From positions 1 through 6,292 of the forward strand of contig JAILGO010000189.1 of NCBI GenBank assembly GCA_024696725.1: a DNA stretch of 6,292 nucleotides, in the 5' to 3' direction. The position numbers and the translations under genes are program-made. The notes beneath the pieces are model-generated. The model ran no database searches. It was not told the DNA's origin and saw nothing but the letters and a program-made list of their open reading frames with translations. The DNA comes from Eubacterium sp. (GTDB lineage Bacteria; Bacillota; Clostridia; Oscillospirales; Acutalibacteraceae). This document shows positions 1-6,181 of the stretch, in pieces (within the stretch, counting starts at the first letter, position 1; each line of letters begins with the position of its first letter).

Positions 1-8
1 AAATATAT

Positions 9-935
9 TTAATTCTCTTTTACGCCCGAATTATCGGAAGGATTATACGAATAGCTGTAATCGTTCTGAGCTGAATACGGGTTATACGAGCGCTGACTGA
101 ACGGATTGTACTGCATACGCTGTCTTTGCATCGCCTGCGCAATACGGGGATAAAGATAAGGATATCTTTTATTGAGAATACCCGCGATAATATTAGCTTC
201 CGTATTATCCTGACCCGAAATCTTTTTAACCTTACCGAAACAGTAAATATAAAGTGAAACGAGCAGCACGATGAAAAGAATTATTGCGACGACGCCCGAA
301 TACGTAGCAAGTAAATCATACATACCGTGAACAAGTACCGGAGCCGTCAACGCGCTTAAGAGCTGACTCTTATAGGCTATACTGTTTTTGTCTTTAACCG
401 GCTCGTCAATATAGCCGAGGCTGTGATACTGCTTTTCGGTATCGGTAAGGCTCTTGCCGAGGTGCCACATTGTATAGAAGCATCCCATAAGCACGCCGAA
501 AAACATGTGTCCGGGAACGGCTGTTACGGCTCTTATTACCGCGGTGGCGAAGCCGTACTGCGCAACGTAAAGAATGTTTTCAAGCGTTGCGAAGCCGAGC
601 GAGGTAACCACGGAATAGATTACGCCGTCGAACAGACAGTTAAAGTTTTTATTCTTATGGGTAACAAGATATAAAACGATAAACTTTCCGCCCTCTTCAA
701 TAAGCGCAACGCCTAAGAAATTACTGAAAACATTATAAAGCAGCGAGCCCTGAGCGAAGGGGTTGATATTCTCCATTACCGATTCAATGAAAGCAACGGG
801 AAAACACACCAGCGCTCCGAGCACGAAAAGCGTAAGAAGAAGTCCGAACGGCTCCTTATCCGCTTTATCCTTTTTATAAATATAGCTTAATAAAACTATT
901 GACGGGAGACATGAGAGCGCAAGAAATACGGTCAT
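9..935 (-). CDS. PrsW-family intramembrane metalloprotease
   Basis: Integral-membrane protease of the PrsW family (308 aa). In Bacillus subtilis PrsW makes the first cut in the anti-sigma factor RsiW; the substrate here is unknown. The family motifs are all visible: EExxK at residues 80-84 (EEGGK), FATLEN at 115-120, an MFFG segment after His143, and HGMYD at 203-207 (HxxxD). The glutamates and histidines are the expected metal and catalytic residues. About seven or eight hydrophobic segments lie between residues 1 and 235. The last ~45 residues form a polar tail rich in Tyr, Asn, Ser and Gln, probably disordered. The ATG lies 3 nt after the stop of the upstream SGNH gene, with AAGGA about 10 nt before it, so the two are one operon. 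No sigma or anti-sigma gene is in the window, so a RsiW-like role is not supported by context. The family call is firm; the gene name prsW is withheld because orthology is not shown. Confidence 0.93.
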   Translation of the reverse strand: MTVFLALSCLPSIVLLSYIYKKDKADKEPFGLLLTLFVLGALVCFPVAFIESVMENINPFAQGSLLYNVFSNFLGVALIEEGGKFIVLYLVTHKNKNFNCLFDGVIYSVVTSLGFATLENILYVAQYGFATAVIRAVTAVPGHMFFGVLMGCFYTMWHLGKSLTDTEKQYHSLGYIDEPVKDKNSIAYKSQLLSALTAPVLVHGMYDLLATYSGVVAIILFIVLLVSLYIYCFGKVKKISGQDNTEANIIAGILNKRYPYLYPRIAQAMQRQRMQYNPFSQRSYNPYSAQNDYSYSYNPSDNSGVKEN

Positions 936-938
936 AAT

Positions 939-1733
939 TTAATTATCCTTTTTCTGAACATAATAATTATCGTCAAGCTTTGCTTTAAGATATACTTCAA
1001 AGCGCGGCGTCCACCAGAGCTGATATCCCGCCCTTGACGGATGAATAGAGTCGACCATATAAAGCTCGCGGTCAGCCTTCGGTACAGAGGACATTATCTC
1101 GTCGTCCCACATATTAATAACGTATATATCCCACTTTTCGGCGATTTCCTTAAGCAGCTCAACCATTTCGCCGTAACGGGTGCTGTTATACTTTGTATTT
1201 GTATAAAAAGCAACCGGACATTCCCATATATTCTGAGCGTAGCAGATTATGTATTCTATCGCTCCGGCGACGGTTGATGTGTCGAATTCGTCGAGATTAA
1301 AGGAGCCGCTTATTTCGCCGAGAGGCATTTTCTTAGTAGCGTCGTTAGTAGAGAGCTGGCATACAAAAGCGTCGACCTTCATTTCACGGTTAAGTCTCAT
1401 CAGCCGCTTAATATACGATTTTTTACCTTTATCAACAAGCGTCGTTCCCGGTACCGCCTCCTTAATCGGAATAATACCGTCGCGCTTTTCAAGATACTCG
1501 ACGAAGCTTTCGCCCTTTGAGGCTGAGCCCTGTGTAACAGATGAGCCGAGGAAGACGATTGTTTTTCCCGTCATAGCGCTGTCGGGCATAACCCTCGTCT
1601 GTTCAACGCTGTACTGTTCGTCGTTTCCGGGAGCAAAATAGCCCTTACTCTGAAAGACAAGTATTGACGATACACCTCCCGCTATAACAAGAAATATCAA
1701 AGCGAAAATCACTATCTTTTTCCACAATTTCAT
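939..1733 (-). CDS. Membrane-anchored SGNH/GDSL-family hydrolase
   Basis: Predicted ester hydrolase or acyl-transfer enzyme of the SGNH superfamily (264 aa), held on the outer face of the membrane. Residues 7-27 form one hydrophobic helix after a KLWKK start, with no lipobox, so it reads as a signal anchor. The catalytic domain starts near residue 57. Block I is FLGSSVTQG (62-70), with the usual GDS changed to GSS and Ser65 as probable nucleophile. The block II glycine is probably Gly96 (VPGTT). Block III is STND with Asn130, and block V is DSIHP with Asp228 and His231. The substrate is not readable from sequence; cell-wall or polysaccharide O-acyl groups are an inference from the neighbours. 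It is the first gene of a leftward operon with the PrsW-type protease 3 nt downstream. The ATG has GGTGATGGT just ahead of it, a moderate ribosome binding site, and a strong promoter about 30 nt upstream. Confidence 0.88.
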   Translation of the reverse strand: MKLWKKIVIFALIFLVIAGGVSSILVFQSKGYFAPGNDEQYSVEQTRVMPDSAMTGKTIVFLGSSVTQGSASKGESFVEYLEKRDGIIPIKEAVPGTTLVDKGKKSYIKRLMRLNREMKVDAFVCQLSTNDATKKMPLGEISGSFNLDEFDTSTVAGAIEYIICYAQNIWECPVAFYTNTKYNSTRYGEMVELLKEIAEKWDIYVINMWDDEIMSSVPKADRELYMVDSIHPSRAGYQLWWTPRFEVYLKAKLDDNYYVQKKDN

Positions 1734-1769
1734 ACCATCACCAACTGTTTTATATTTAATCGCAGATAT

Positions 1770-1798
1770 ATAATAACACTTACTTTATTAATTGTCAA
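1770..1798 (-). promoter_or_regulatory. Sigma-A promoter for the SGNH hydrolase-PrsW operon
   Basis: On the minus strand a perfect -35 TTGACA (1793-1798) is followed by a 17-bp spacer and TATTAT (1770-1775), preceded by TGT, an extended -10. The predicted start of transcription is near 1763, giving a leader of about 30 nt before the ATG at 1733. The -35 box lies between the arms of the inverted repeat at 1781-1807, so a regulator binding there would compete with RNA polymerase. Confidence 0.85.
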
Positions 1799-1807
1799 AA
1801 TAAAGTA
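1781..1807. promoter_or_regulatory. Perfect 9-bp inverted repeat, candidate operator
   Basis: TACTTTATT (1781-1789) and AATAAAGTA (1799-1807) are exact reverse complements separated by 9 bp. The dyad encloses the -35 box of the leftward promoter and lies about 45 bp upstream of the rightward -35 box. There is no T-tract and it is upstream of both genes, so it is not a terminator. The position suits a repressor site, but the region is very AT-rich, so chance cannot be excluded. No regulator gene is present in the window. Confidence 0.45.
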
Positions 1808-1850
1808 GAAATACAAAAATAAAAAATAGAAAAAATATTTTAAATAGTTA

Positions 1851-1879
1851 TTGATTTTTTTATTGAGCGATAATATAAT
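1851..1879 (+). promoter_or_regulatory. Sigma-A promoter for the rightward SGNH hydrolase
   Basis: TTGATT (1851-1856), a 17-bp spacer and a perfect TATAAT (1874-1879). Transcription should begin near 1886, leaving a leader of about 29 nt that contains a GAGGG ribosome binding site before the ATG at 1915. An A-rich tract at about 1808-1850 directly upstream could act as an UP element. Confidence 0.82.
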
Positions 1880-1914
1880 ATGCTATGCTAAATTATTAAA
1901 ACCGAGGGCTGAAA

Positions 1915-2724
1915 ATGAAAAACAAGCTGCTTACCGGGCTATCGTTATTTCTTTCAGCGGTTATAATTGTACTTTCGCTTCGCTTCGGTGTTGCTCCATA
2001 CGAGAGCCCTGCTTTAGCAGACGCAACGCAGAGTCAGAGCGAACGGCTTACTTCGCTTCCGGTAGAAAGCACGCAGAAGGAAAAGACGGGCGAAGAAAGC
2101 ACAACTGCCGCCAAAAAGGAAGAGCCGACCACCCGGGTTAAGATAGACAAAAGCATAAGAAAGCTGAATAAAAAACAGCGCACCGCTAAATTCAAGGGTA
2201 TTATTATTTCGGGCGACAGTATTGTAAACTCGATGCTTGAATATAAAATAATCGGGAAATCACGCGTTGTTGCGGGAGTCGGTGCGGGAACCCTGTTTTT
2301 AAGGGATTCGACGGAAAAGATTGTTAAGGCTAACCCGAAATACCTTATACTTCATTACGGCGAAAACGAGCTTGATAAAAAGGATAACGCCGTTAACTTC
2401 ATTAAACGCTACACAAGCTGTATAAAGGCTTTAAAAAAGGCGCTTCCGAAAACCGAAATATACGTCGACTCTATATTCCCCGTCGACGAGGCGGCTTACG
2501 GTAACGAGGACGAGCCTTACCTGAAAAACATTCCTTACTATAACAAGCTTCTTAAACAGATGGCGAAGGACACGGGAGTTCACTATATCGACTATACTCC
2601 TATATGGAACGGATATAAAAAGAATTATTACGACGAGGACGGTATTCATCCCTTAGCCTCGTACTATAAGGAGCAGTACCTTCCGTTTATATATGAACTT
2701 GTACATAATTCAAATAAAAAATAA
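1915..2724 (+). CDS. Exported or membrane-anchored SGNH/GDSL hydrolase
   Basis: Predicted extracellular SGNH-superfamily esterase or acyltransferase (269 aa). MKNK followed by a hydrophobic stretch at residues 6-22 is a signal peptide or anchor. Residues ~35-90 are a low-complexity Ser/Thr/Glu/Lys linker, as expected for a spacer lifting the domain off the membrane. The catalytic domain follows: block I ISGDS with Ser102 as nucleophile, a glycine-rich block II (GVGAG, 121-125), block III YGENEL with Asn151, and block V DGIHP with Asp242 and His245. The full Ser-Gly-Asn-His set is therefore present, and it keeps the classical GDS unlike the divergent SGNH gene. It ends in its own terminator, so it is probably a single-gene transcript. 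The next gene on the same strand is an acyltransferase-3 protein, which suggests work on O-acyl groups of a surface glycan. Substrate and direction of reaction (acetylation or deacetylation) are undetermined. Confidence 0.88.
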   Translation: MKNKLLTGLSLFLSAVIIVLSLRFGVAPYESPALADATQSQSERLTSLPVESTQKEKTGEESTTAAKKEEPTTRVKIDKSIRKLNKKQRTAKFKGIIISGDSIVNSMLEYKIIGKSRVVAGVGAGTLFLRDSTEKIVKANPKYLILHYGENELDKKDNAVNFIKRYTSCIKALKKALPKTEIYVDSIFPVDEAAYGNEDEPYLKNIPYYNKLLKQMAKDTGVHYIDYTPIWNGYKKNYYDEDGIHPLASYYKEQYLPFIYELVHNSNKK

Positions 2725-2749
2725 GCTGTCCGTCGACAGTTTATTTTTT
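2716..2749 (+). terminator. Intrinsic terminator after the rightward SGNH hydrolase
   Basis: CTGTC (2726-2730) pairs with GACAG (2735-2739) around a CGTC loop. The stem extends outwards as AAAAATAAG against TTTATTTTTT, with one G-T pair. The TAA stop codon at 2722-2724 lies inside the stem. A run of seven T ends at 2750. It should insulate this gene from the acyltransferase downstream. Confidence 0.85.
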
Positions 2750-2757
2750 TGCATAGA

Positions 2758-2786
2758 TTTACAAACGGGGCGGACAATGCTATAAT
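2758..2786 (+). promoter_or_regulatory. Extended -10 sigma-A promoter for the acyltransferase gene
   Basis: TTTACA (2758-2763), a 17-bp spacer and a perfect TATAAT (2781-2786) preceded by TGC, an extended -10 element. The start of transcription should be near 2793, about 24 nt before the TTG start codon. It sits just after the terminator of the preceding gene, so the acyltransferase is transcribed independently. Confidence 0.88.
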
Positions 2787-2802
2787 AGTTATAAGAAAAG
2801 GC

Positions 2803-2809
2803 AAAGGGG
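2803..2809 (+). promoter_or_regulatory. Ribosome binding site that fixes a TTG start
   Basis: AAAGGGG lies 7 nt before the TTG at 2817. The nearer GTG at 2809 is followed by ATT CCT TGA and stops at once. No upstream ATG in the acyltransferase frame competes. The conserved start of the family (YLDNIRW) begins at codon 5, so TTG is the right start. Confidence 0.8.
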
Positions 2810-2816
2810 TGATTCC

Positions 2817-3908
2817 TTGAGAAAGCATTACCTGGACAACATAAGATGGGTTACGATTATTACCGTCGTATTCTTCCACGTTTTTTATATGTTCAATAAC
2901 GAGGCGAAGGCGGGCGTAGTCGGTCCGATATGTAATTTCAGATATCAGGACGGAATTCAGTATCTGCTATACCCGTGGATGATGATTTTACTTTTCCTCG
3001 TTTCGGGAATATGCGCGCGGTATTATCTTGAAAACCACACGGTTAAAGAGTTCGTTAAGGCGAGAACGACAAAGCTTCTCGTTCCCTCAACAATCGGTCT
3101 TTTTGTTTTTCACTGGGTACAGGGGTACGTTCTTATGCGACTCAGCGGCGTATTTGAAAAAATCGGAAATCAGCCGATAGGAAACTTTCTTTTAATGGCT
3201 CTTACGGGCACGGGGGTTTTATGGTTTATTCAGACGCTGTGGCTTTTCTCGATGGTTCTCGCCCTGATAAAAAAGTTCGAGAGAGGTAAGCTTTTCGCGC
3301 TTACGGGAAAGGCTAACGCATATATTGCAATCGCTCTTGTAATACCCGTTTATCTTTCAAGCTTCGTTCTTAACACGCCCGCAGTCGTCGTTTACCGTTT
3401 CGGAATCTACGGCGTAACATTTTTACTCGGTTACTTTGTATTCGCGCACGAGGAGCTTATAGAAAAAATCAGCAGGCTGACAATACCGCTGATTATTTCG
3501 TCAGCCGTGCTCGGCGTCGTTTACTTAGTTTTACATTTCGGCGACAACTATGCTGAAAATCCGACCTTTAATTCCATCCCCGCGATAGCTTACGGATGGT
3601 CGGTATGTCTTGCGATGCTCGGCGGATTTTATAAGTGGTACAATAAAAAGACGAAGCTTACAGAGTTTATGAATAAGCGAAGCTACGGACTTTATATTTT
3701 TCACTATCTGCCACTTTCGGCAAGCGCGTATTACATTTCAAGATATACAAGTCTTCCTGCAGTTTTAGTCTATATTCTTGTATTTATCTGTGCTTATACG
3801 GGTGGCTTTTTACTTAATGAAATCTTCTCAAAAATTCCGTTTTTCAGATGGGCTCTGTTAGGTATAAAAAAAGAAAAGAAGCCCGAGAGCAAACCGAATA
3901 ATAATTAA
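2817..3908 (+). CDS. Acyltransferase-3 family integral membrane protein
   Basis: Membrane acyltransferase of the acyltransferase-3 family (363 aa), which moves acyl groups, usually acetyl, onto sugars of envelope glycans (OafA, OatA N-terminal domain and OpgC/MdoC are relatives). The N-terminus YLDNIRWVTIITVVFFHVFY (5-24) is typical: Arg10 and His21 are the expected conserved residues of the first helix. FLVSG (60-64), Arg83 in the loop after helix 2, and YGLYIFHY (290-297) near the C-terminus also fit the family. About ten hydrophobic segments run to residue 349, and a short Lys-rich tail follows. Length is normal for a stand-alone AT3 protein; there is no fused SGNH domain. It starts with TTG, has its own promoter, and lies 92 nt after an SGNH hydrolase on the same strand, the likely partner for O-acylation. 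The acceptor is unknown. An OpgC-like succinyl transferase or a sugar-specific O-acetylase are both possible. Confidence 0.9.
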   Translation: MRKHYLDNIRWVTIITVVFFHVFYMFNNEAKAGVVGPICNFRYQDGIQYLLYPWMMILLFLVSGICARYYLENHTVKEFVKARTTKLLVPSTIGLFVFHWVQGYVLMRLSGVFEKIGNQPIGNFLLMALTGTGVLWFIQTLWLFSMVLALIKKFERGKLFALTGKANAYIAIALVIPVYLSSFVLNTPAVVVYRFGIYGVTFLLGYFVFAHEELIEKISRLTIPLIISSAVLGVVYLVLHFGDNYAENPTFNSIPAIAYGWSVCLAMLGGFYKWYNKKTKLTEFMNKRSYGLYIFHYLPLSASAYYISRYTSLPAVLVYILVFICAYTGGFLLNEIFSKIPFFRWALLGIKKEKKPESKPNNN

Positions 3909-3912
3909 AGCA

Positions 3913-3947
3913 AAAACAAACCGCTGCAGAAAGCAGCGGTTTGTTTT
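3913..3947. terminator. Bidirectional intrinsic terminator between convergent genes
   Basis: A 15-bp perfect stem: AAAACAAACCGCTGC (3913-3927) pairs with GCAGCGGTTTGTTTT (3933-3947) around the loop AGAAA. It ends in T on the plus strand and gives T on the minus strand from the A-rich left arm. It can therefore end both the acyltransferase transcript (stop at 3908) and the GH31 transcript (stop at 3951). Confidence 0.93.
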
Positions 3948-3950
3948 ATA

Positions 3951-5906
3951 TCAGTCATTAAACGCGTTTAAAACGTCCGAGCCCTCTTTTACGAAGGCAA
4001 TAAACTCGTCGATTTCGGCTTTTATAACGTAACTGCCTTCGGTATAGCGTTTACCGTCCTTTGTAAGAATCCAGCTTCCCTCGGGAAGATATACCGTTTT
4101 TTCGCTCTGTCCCCTATTGACTATCGGAGCGAAAAGAATATCGCTTCCGAACATATACTGACTACCGAGGGTATAACAGTTTTCGTCGTCGGGATAGTCG
4201 AAAAACATAGGACGCATTACGGGATAGCCTTTAACGGACGCAAGCTCCATACATTTTTCAATATACGGTCTTAATCTTTCACGGAGAAGCACGAGCTTTT
4301 TAAGAATTTCAAAGTTTTTCCCGCCGAAGCTCCAGATTTCATTAGGGTCGCCCGACGCTTCCTTAACGTCGCGTTTTTTATCGCCGTGTCGGTTTCTGTT
4401 TCCGTGAAGCCGCATAACGGGCGAAAATACGCCGTACTGAAACCAGCGGACAATCAGCTCGCGGAATTCCCCGCTCTGAGTGTCGCCTCCGTAAAAGCCG
4501 CCGATATCGGTATTCCACCACGGAATACCGCAAAGCGACATATTAAGTCCCGCCATTACCTGGTCGGAAAGGCTTTTAAAGGTTGAGGGAATATCTCCGC
4601 TCCATACAAGAGCACCGAATTTCTGGCTTCCGAGATAGGCGCATCTTGTAAGCGTTACGGGCTCGTCGTCGCTTATGCTCTTAAAGCCCTCGTACGCCAT
4701 CATTGAATAGAAATAGGGGTAGAGAAGTCCCTTTTCGTCTCCCCTTCCTATATGAAGAATAAGATTATCGAAGCGCTCGGGATGAATCTCCGGCTCTGCC
4801 TCGTCGAACCAGAGAGCGTCTACTCCGCTGTCGATATAATTAGCCCTGAGCTTCGAGAAAACGAATTTCCGCGTTTCGGGGTTAGTCACGTCGATTTCAG
4901 CCTGAGGACCGTAAAAATCAAAAACTCTGTCGGAGCCGCTCACGGTACGGATAAGCATACCGTTATCGCTCATATAACGGTAGTTTTCGCTGTTTTCATT
5001 TATCGTCGGCCACATTGAAACGATAAGCTTTACACCCATTTTATGAAGCTCGTCGCTCATTGCTTTAACGTCGGGAAAATACTCGGGGTCGAATTTATAA
5101 TCGCCCTGCTCCGTCCAGTGAAAATAGTCGCATACAATCGCGGAGAGCGGAACGTTTTCTCTTTTATATCTTCTCGCAACCTCGAGCAAATCCTCCTGAG
5201 TTTCGTATCTCAGTCTGCTCTGCCAGAAGCCCGTAGCCCAGTGAGGCATTACGGGCGCGTGTCCCGTCAGGTCGGCAAGCGTTTCGCTTACCTCCTTCGG
5301 CGTTCCGCCGATTAATACCCAGTCGAGCTTTTCGGTTCTTTCAACGCTCCAGCGCGTACGGTTAGCGGAAAGCTCCGCGTTTCCGACGGCAGGGTTATTC
5401 CAGATAAAGCCGTAACCGAGCGAGGAGTAAATAAACGGCACGGTGCATTTTGCGTTAACGTGGCGCAGGTCAAACGAGCAGCCCTTTAAGTCAAAGCAGC
5501 CGCTTGCCTCGTGACCGAGACCGTAAAATCGCTCTCCCTCGCGTCCTTCAAACGTCACTCTCGCAGACCACGCGCCGTCAGCTTTTTCTCTGTAATTCCT
5601 GAAGCCGCTGTTAAATGTAAGCTCAGGCTTCTCCTCAAGAATTACGCATCCGTTTTTATACACGGTAACCTTACCGTTTCGTTCAAGCTTAAGCTTTACC
5701 GAGCCGTTTTCAAGCGATACGAAGCCTTCCTCTTCGGTTATTACACACTCCGCCTTTTGAGGCATAAGAGTAAAGTTTTCGTCGAATTCCTCACCTGAGG
5801 GAAACGCTTCAAAACGGACGGCGTTTCTTCCGCAGGCGGTAATCCGCACAAGCTCTTCGTTTCTTGAAAAAAGTATTTTATTTTTTTTAATAACAGTATT
5901 ATTCAT
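3951..5906 (-). CDS. Glycoside hydrolase family 31 (alpha-glucosidase/alpha-xylosidase type)
   Basis: Retaining alpha-glycosidase of family GH31 (651 aa), releasing alpha-linked glucose, xylose or a related sugar from oligosaccharides. There is no signal peptide or membrane helix, so it should act in the cytoplasm on imported sugars. An N-terminal beta-sandwich fills about residues 10-215 (FYGLGH at 127-132). The TIM barrel runs about 220-555, with CDYFHW at 259-264. The nucleophile is Asp368 in ALWFDEAEPE, the acid/base is Asp438 in WSGDIP, and RLHG is at 499-502. C-terminal beta domains follow (PMFFDYPDD at 566-574). The WFDEAEPE form resembles alpha-xylosidase and relaxed-specificity members more than classical WNDMNEP alpha-glucosidases, but specificity cannot be assigned. 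No good Shine-Dalgarno precedes the ATG. Instead a stop codon of a small upstream frame ends 3 nt before it, in the same frame, which suggests translational coupling. No transporter or regulator neighbours it. Confidence 0.93.
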   Translation of the reverse strand: MNNTVIKKNKILFSRNEELVRITACGRNAVRFEAFPSGEEFDENFTLMPQKAECVITEEEGFVSLENGSVKLKLERNGKVTVYKNGCVILEEKPELTFNSGFRNYREKADGAWSARVTFEGREGERFYGLGHEASGCFDLKGCSFDLRHVNAKCTVPFIYSSLGYGFIWNNPAVGNAELSANRTRWSVERTEKLDWVLIGGTPKEVSETLADLTGHAPVMPHWATGFWQSRLRYETQEDLLEVARRYKRENVPLSAIVCDYFHWTEQGDYKFDPEYFPDVKAMSDELHKMGVKLIVSMWPTINENSENYRYMSDNGMLIRTVSGSDRVFDFYGPQAEIDVTNPETRKFVFSKLRANYIDSGVDALWFDEAEPEIHPERFDNLILHIGRGDEKGLLYPYFYSMMAYEGFKSISDDEPVTLTRCAYLGSQKFGALVWSGDIPSTFKSLSDQVMAGLNMSLCGIPWWNTDIGGFYGGDTQSGEFRELIVRWFQYGVFSPVMRLHGNRNRHGDKKRDVKEASGDPNEIWSFGGKNFEILKKLVLLRERLRPYIEKCMELASVKGYPVMRPMFFDYPDDENCYTLGSQYMFGSDILFAPIVNRGQSEKTVYLPEGSWILTKDGKRYTEGSYVIKAEIDEFIAFVKEGSDVLNAFND

Positions 5907-5909
5907 AGC

Positions 5910-6085
5910 TTACCAGAAGAGCTGAACGAAGAAATATTTAATATCTCCGAACAGCTTTTTAATATAGGCAAACAGGGCTTTAACGCCCTTATCGCCGTCT
6001 ATGGTTACGGTTGTTTCAACAGGCGCGGACTTTTCGCCGTAGGCGTTGGGGAAATAAAAAGCTCGTTAAGCTGTTTTCTGTTCAT
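5910..6085 (-). pseudogene. Frameshifted small gene upstream of GH31 (58 aa if restored)
   Basis: Unrecognised small reading frame. The ATG at 6085 follows GAGGG by 5 nt and a plausible promoter by about 25 nt. As written it reads 26 codons and stops at 6005. After the CCCC run (plus-strand GGGG, 6048-6051) the -1 frame is open to a TAA at 5910-5912 but holds no ATG, GTG or TTG of its own. Adding one C joins the halves into a 58-residue protein: MNRKQLNELFISPNAYG, a short Thr/Val segment, then an amphipathic, aromatic-rich C-terminus (VKALFAYIKKLFGDIKYF, then VQLFW) that could lie on a membrane. The TAA ends 3 nt before the GH31 ATG and in its frame, which fits translational coupling. A sequencing or assembly indel, a true mutation, or -1 slippage at C-CCA are all open. 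No homolog is recalled, so no function is offered. Confidence 0.5.
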
Positions 6086-6112
6086 TGCTTCCCTCAAATC
6101 CTTTCTAACTGC

Positions 6113-6141
6113 ATTTTAACATATCGGCAAAGTCTGCGCAA
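6113..6141 (-). promoter_or_regulatory. Candidate promoter for the small ORF-GH31 transcript
   Basis: Minus strand TTGCGC (6136-6141), a 17-bp spacer and TAAAAT (6113-6118) preceded by TGT, an extended -10. The start would be near 6106, about 20 nt before the small ORF ATG. The -35 is weak. It is the only candidate seen between the tRNA terminator and the small ORF. Confidence 0.6.
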
Positions 6142-6145
6142 TACG

Positions 6146-6172
6146 AAAAAAAGCAGCGGCTGAAAGCCGCTG
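6146..6172 (-). terminator. Intrinsic terminator of the tRNA-Val transcript
   Basis: On the minus strand CAGCGGC pairs with GCCGCTG (6166-6172 with 6154-6160) around a 5-nt loop, followed by C and seven T (6146-6152). It starts about 10 nt after the CCA end of the tRNA and separates it from the GH31 transcript. Confidence 0.88.
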
Positions 6173-6181
6173 TTATCTTTT

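Noticed and set aside
423..674. Plus-strand open frame of 83 codons inside the PrsW-type gene
   Set aside because: It lies wholly antisense to a gene with all family motifs, and its product shows no domain or signal sequence.
1249..1641. Plus-strand open frame of 130 codons opposite the SGNH hydrolase
   Set aside because: It is antisense to a gene with intact SGNH blocks, and no promoter or ribosome binding site of its own was seen.
1851..2141. Open frame overlapping the start of the rightward SGNH gene
   Set aside because: It begins at the -35 box of a strong promoter, upstream of the transcription start, and its product has no recognisable feature; the frame at 1915 has signal, linker and SGNH blocks.
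2809..2820. GTG at 2809 as the acyltransferase start
   Set aside because: It reads GTG ATT CCT TGA and stops after three codons; it also overlaps the ribosome binding site.
3913..3947. Long inverted repeat as the end of a mobile element
   Set aside because: A 15-bp stem with a 5-nt loop and T-tracts exactly between convergent stop codons is a terminator. No transposase, target duplication or second copy is present.
4271..5798. Several plus- and minus-strand open frames of 60-95 codons within GH31
   Set aside because: They all overlap the motif-complete GH31 gene in other frames and show no independent features.
5904..6085. Stop-codon readthrough joining the small frame to GH31 as one protein
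   Set aside because: The frames do align through TAA-GCT-ATG, but readthrough of TAA is rare, no readthrough signal is visible, and GH31 starts normally at its own ATG. Coupling explains the layout more simply.
6146..6172. GCAGCGG shared between this hairpin and the one at 3913-3947 as a dispersed repeat
   Set aside because: Only the short GC core matches; loops and flanks differ, and both are well explained as independent terminators.
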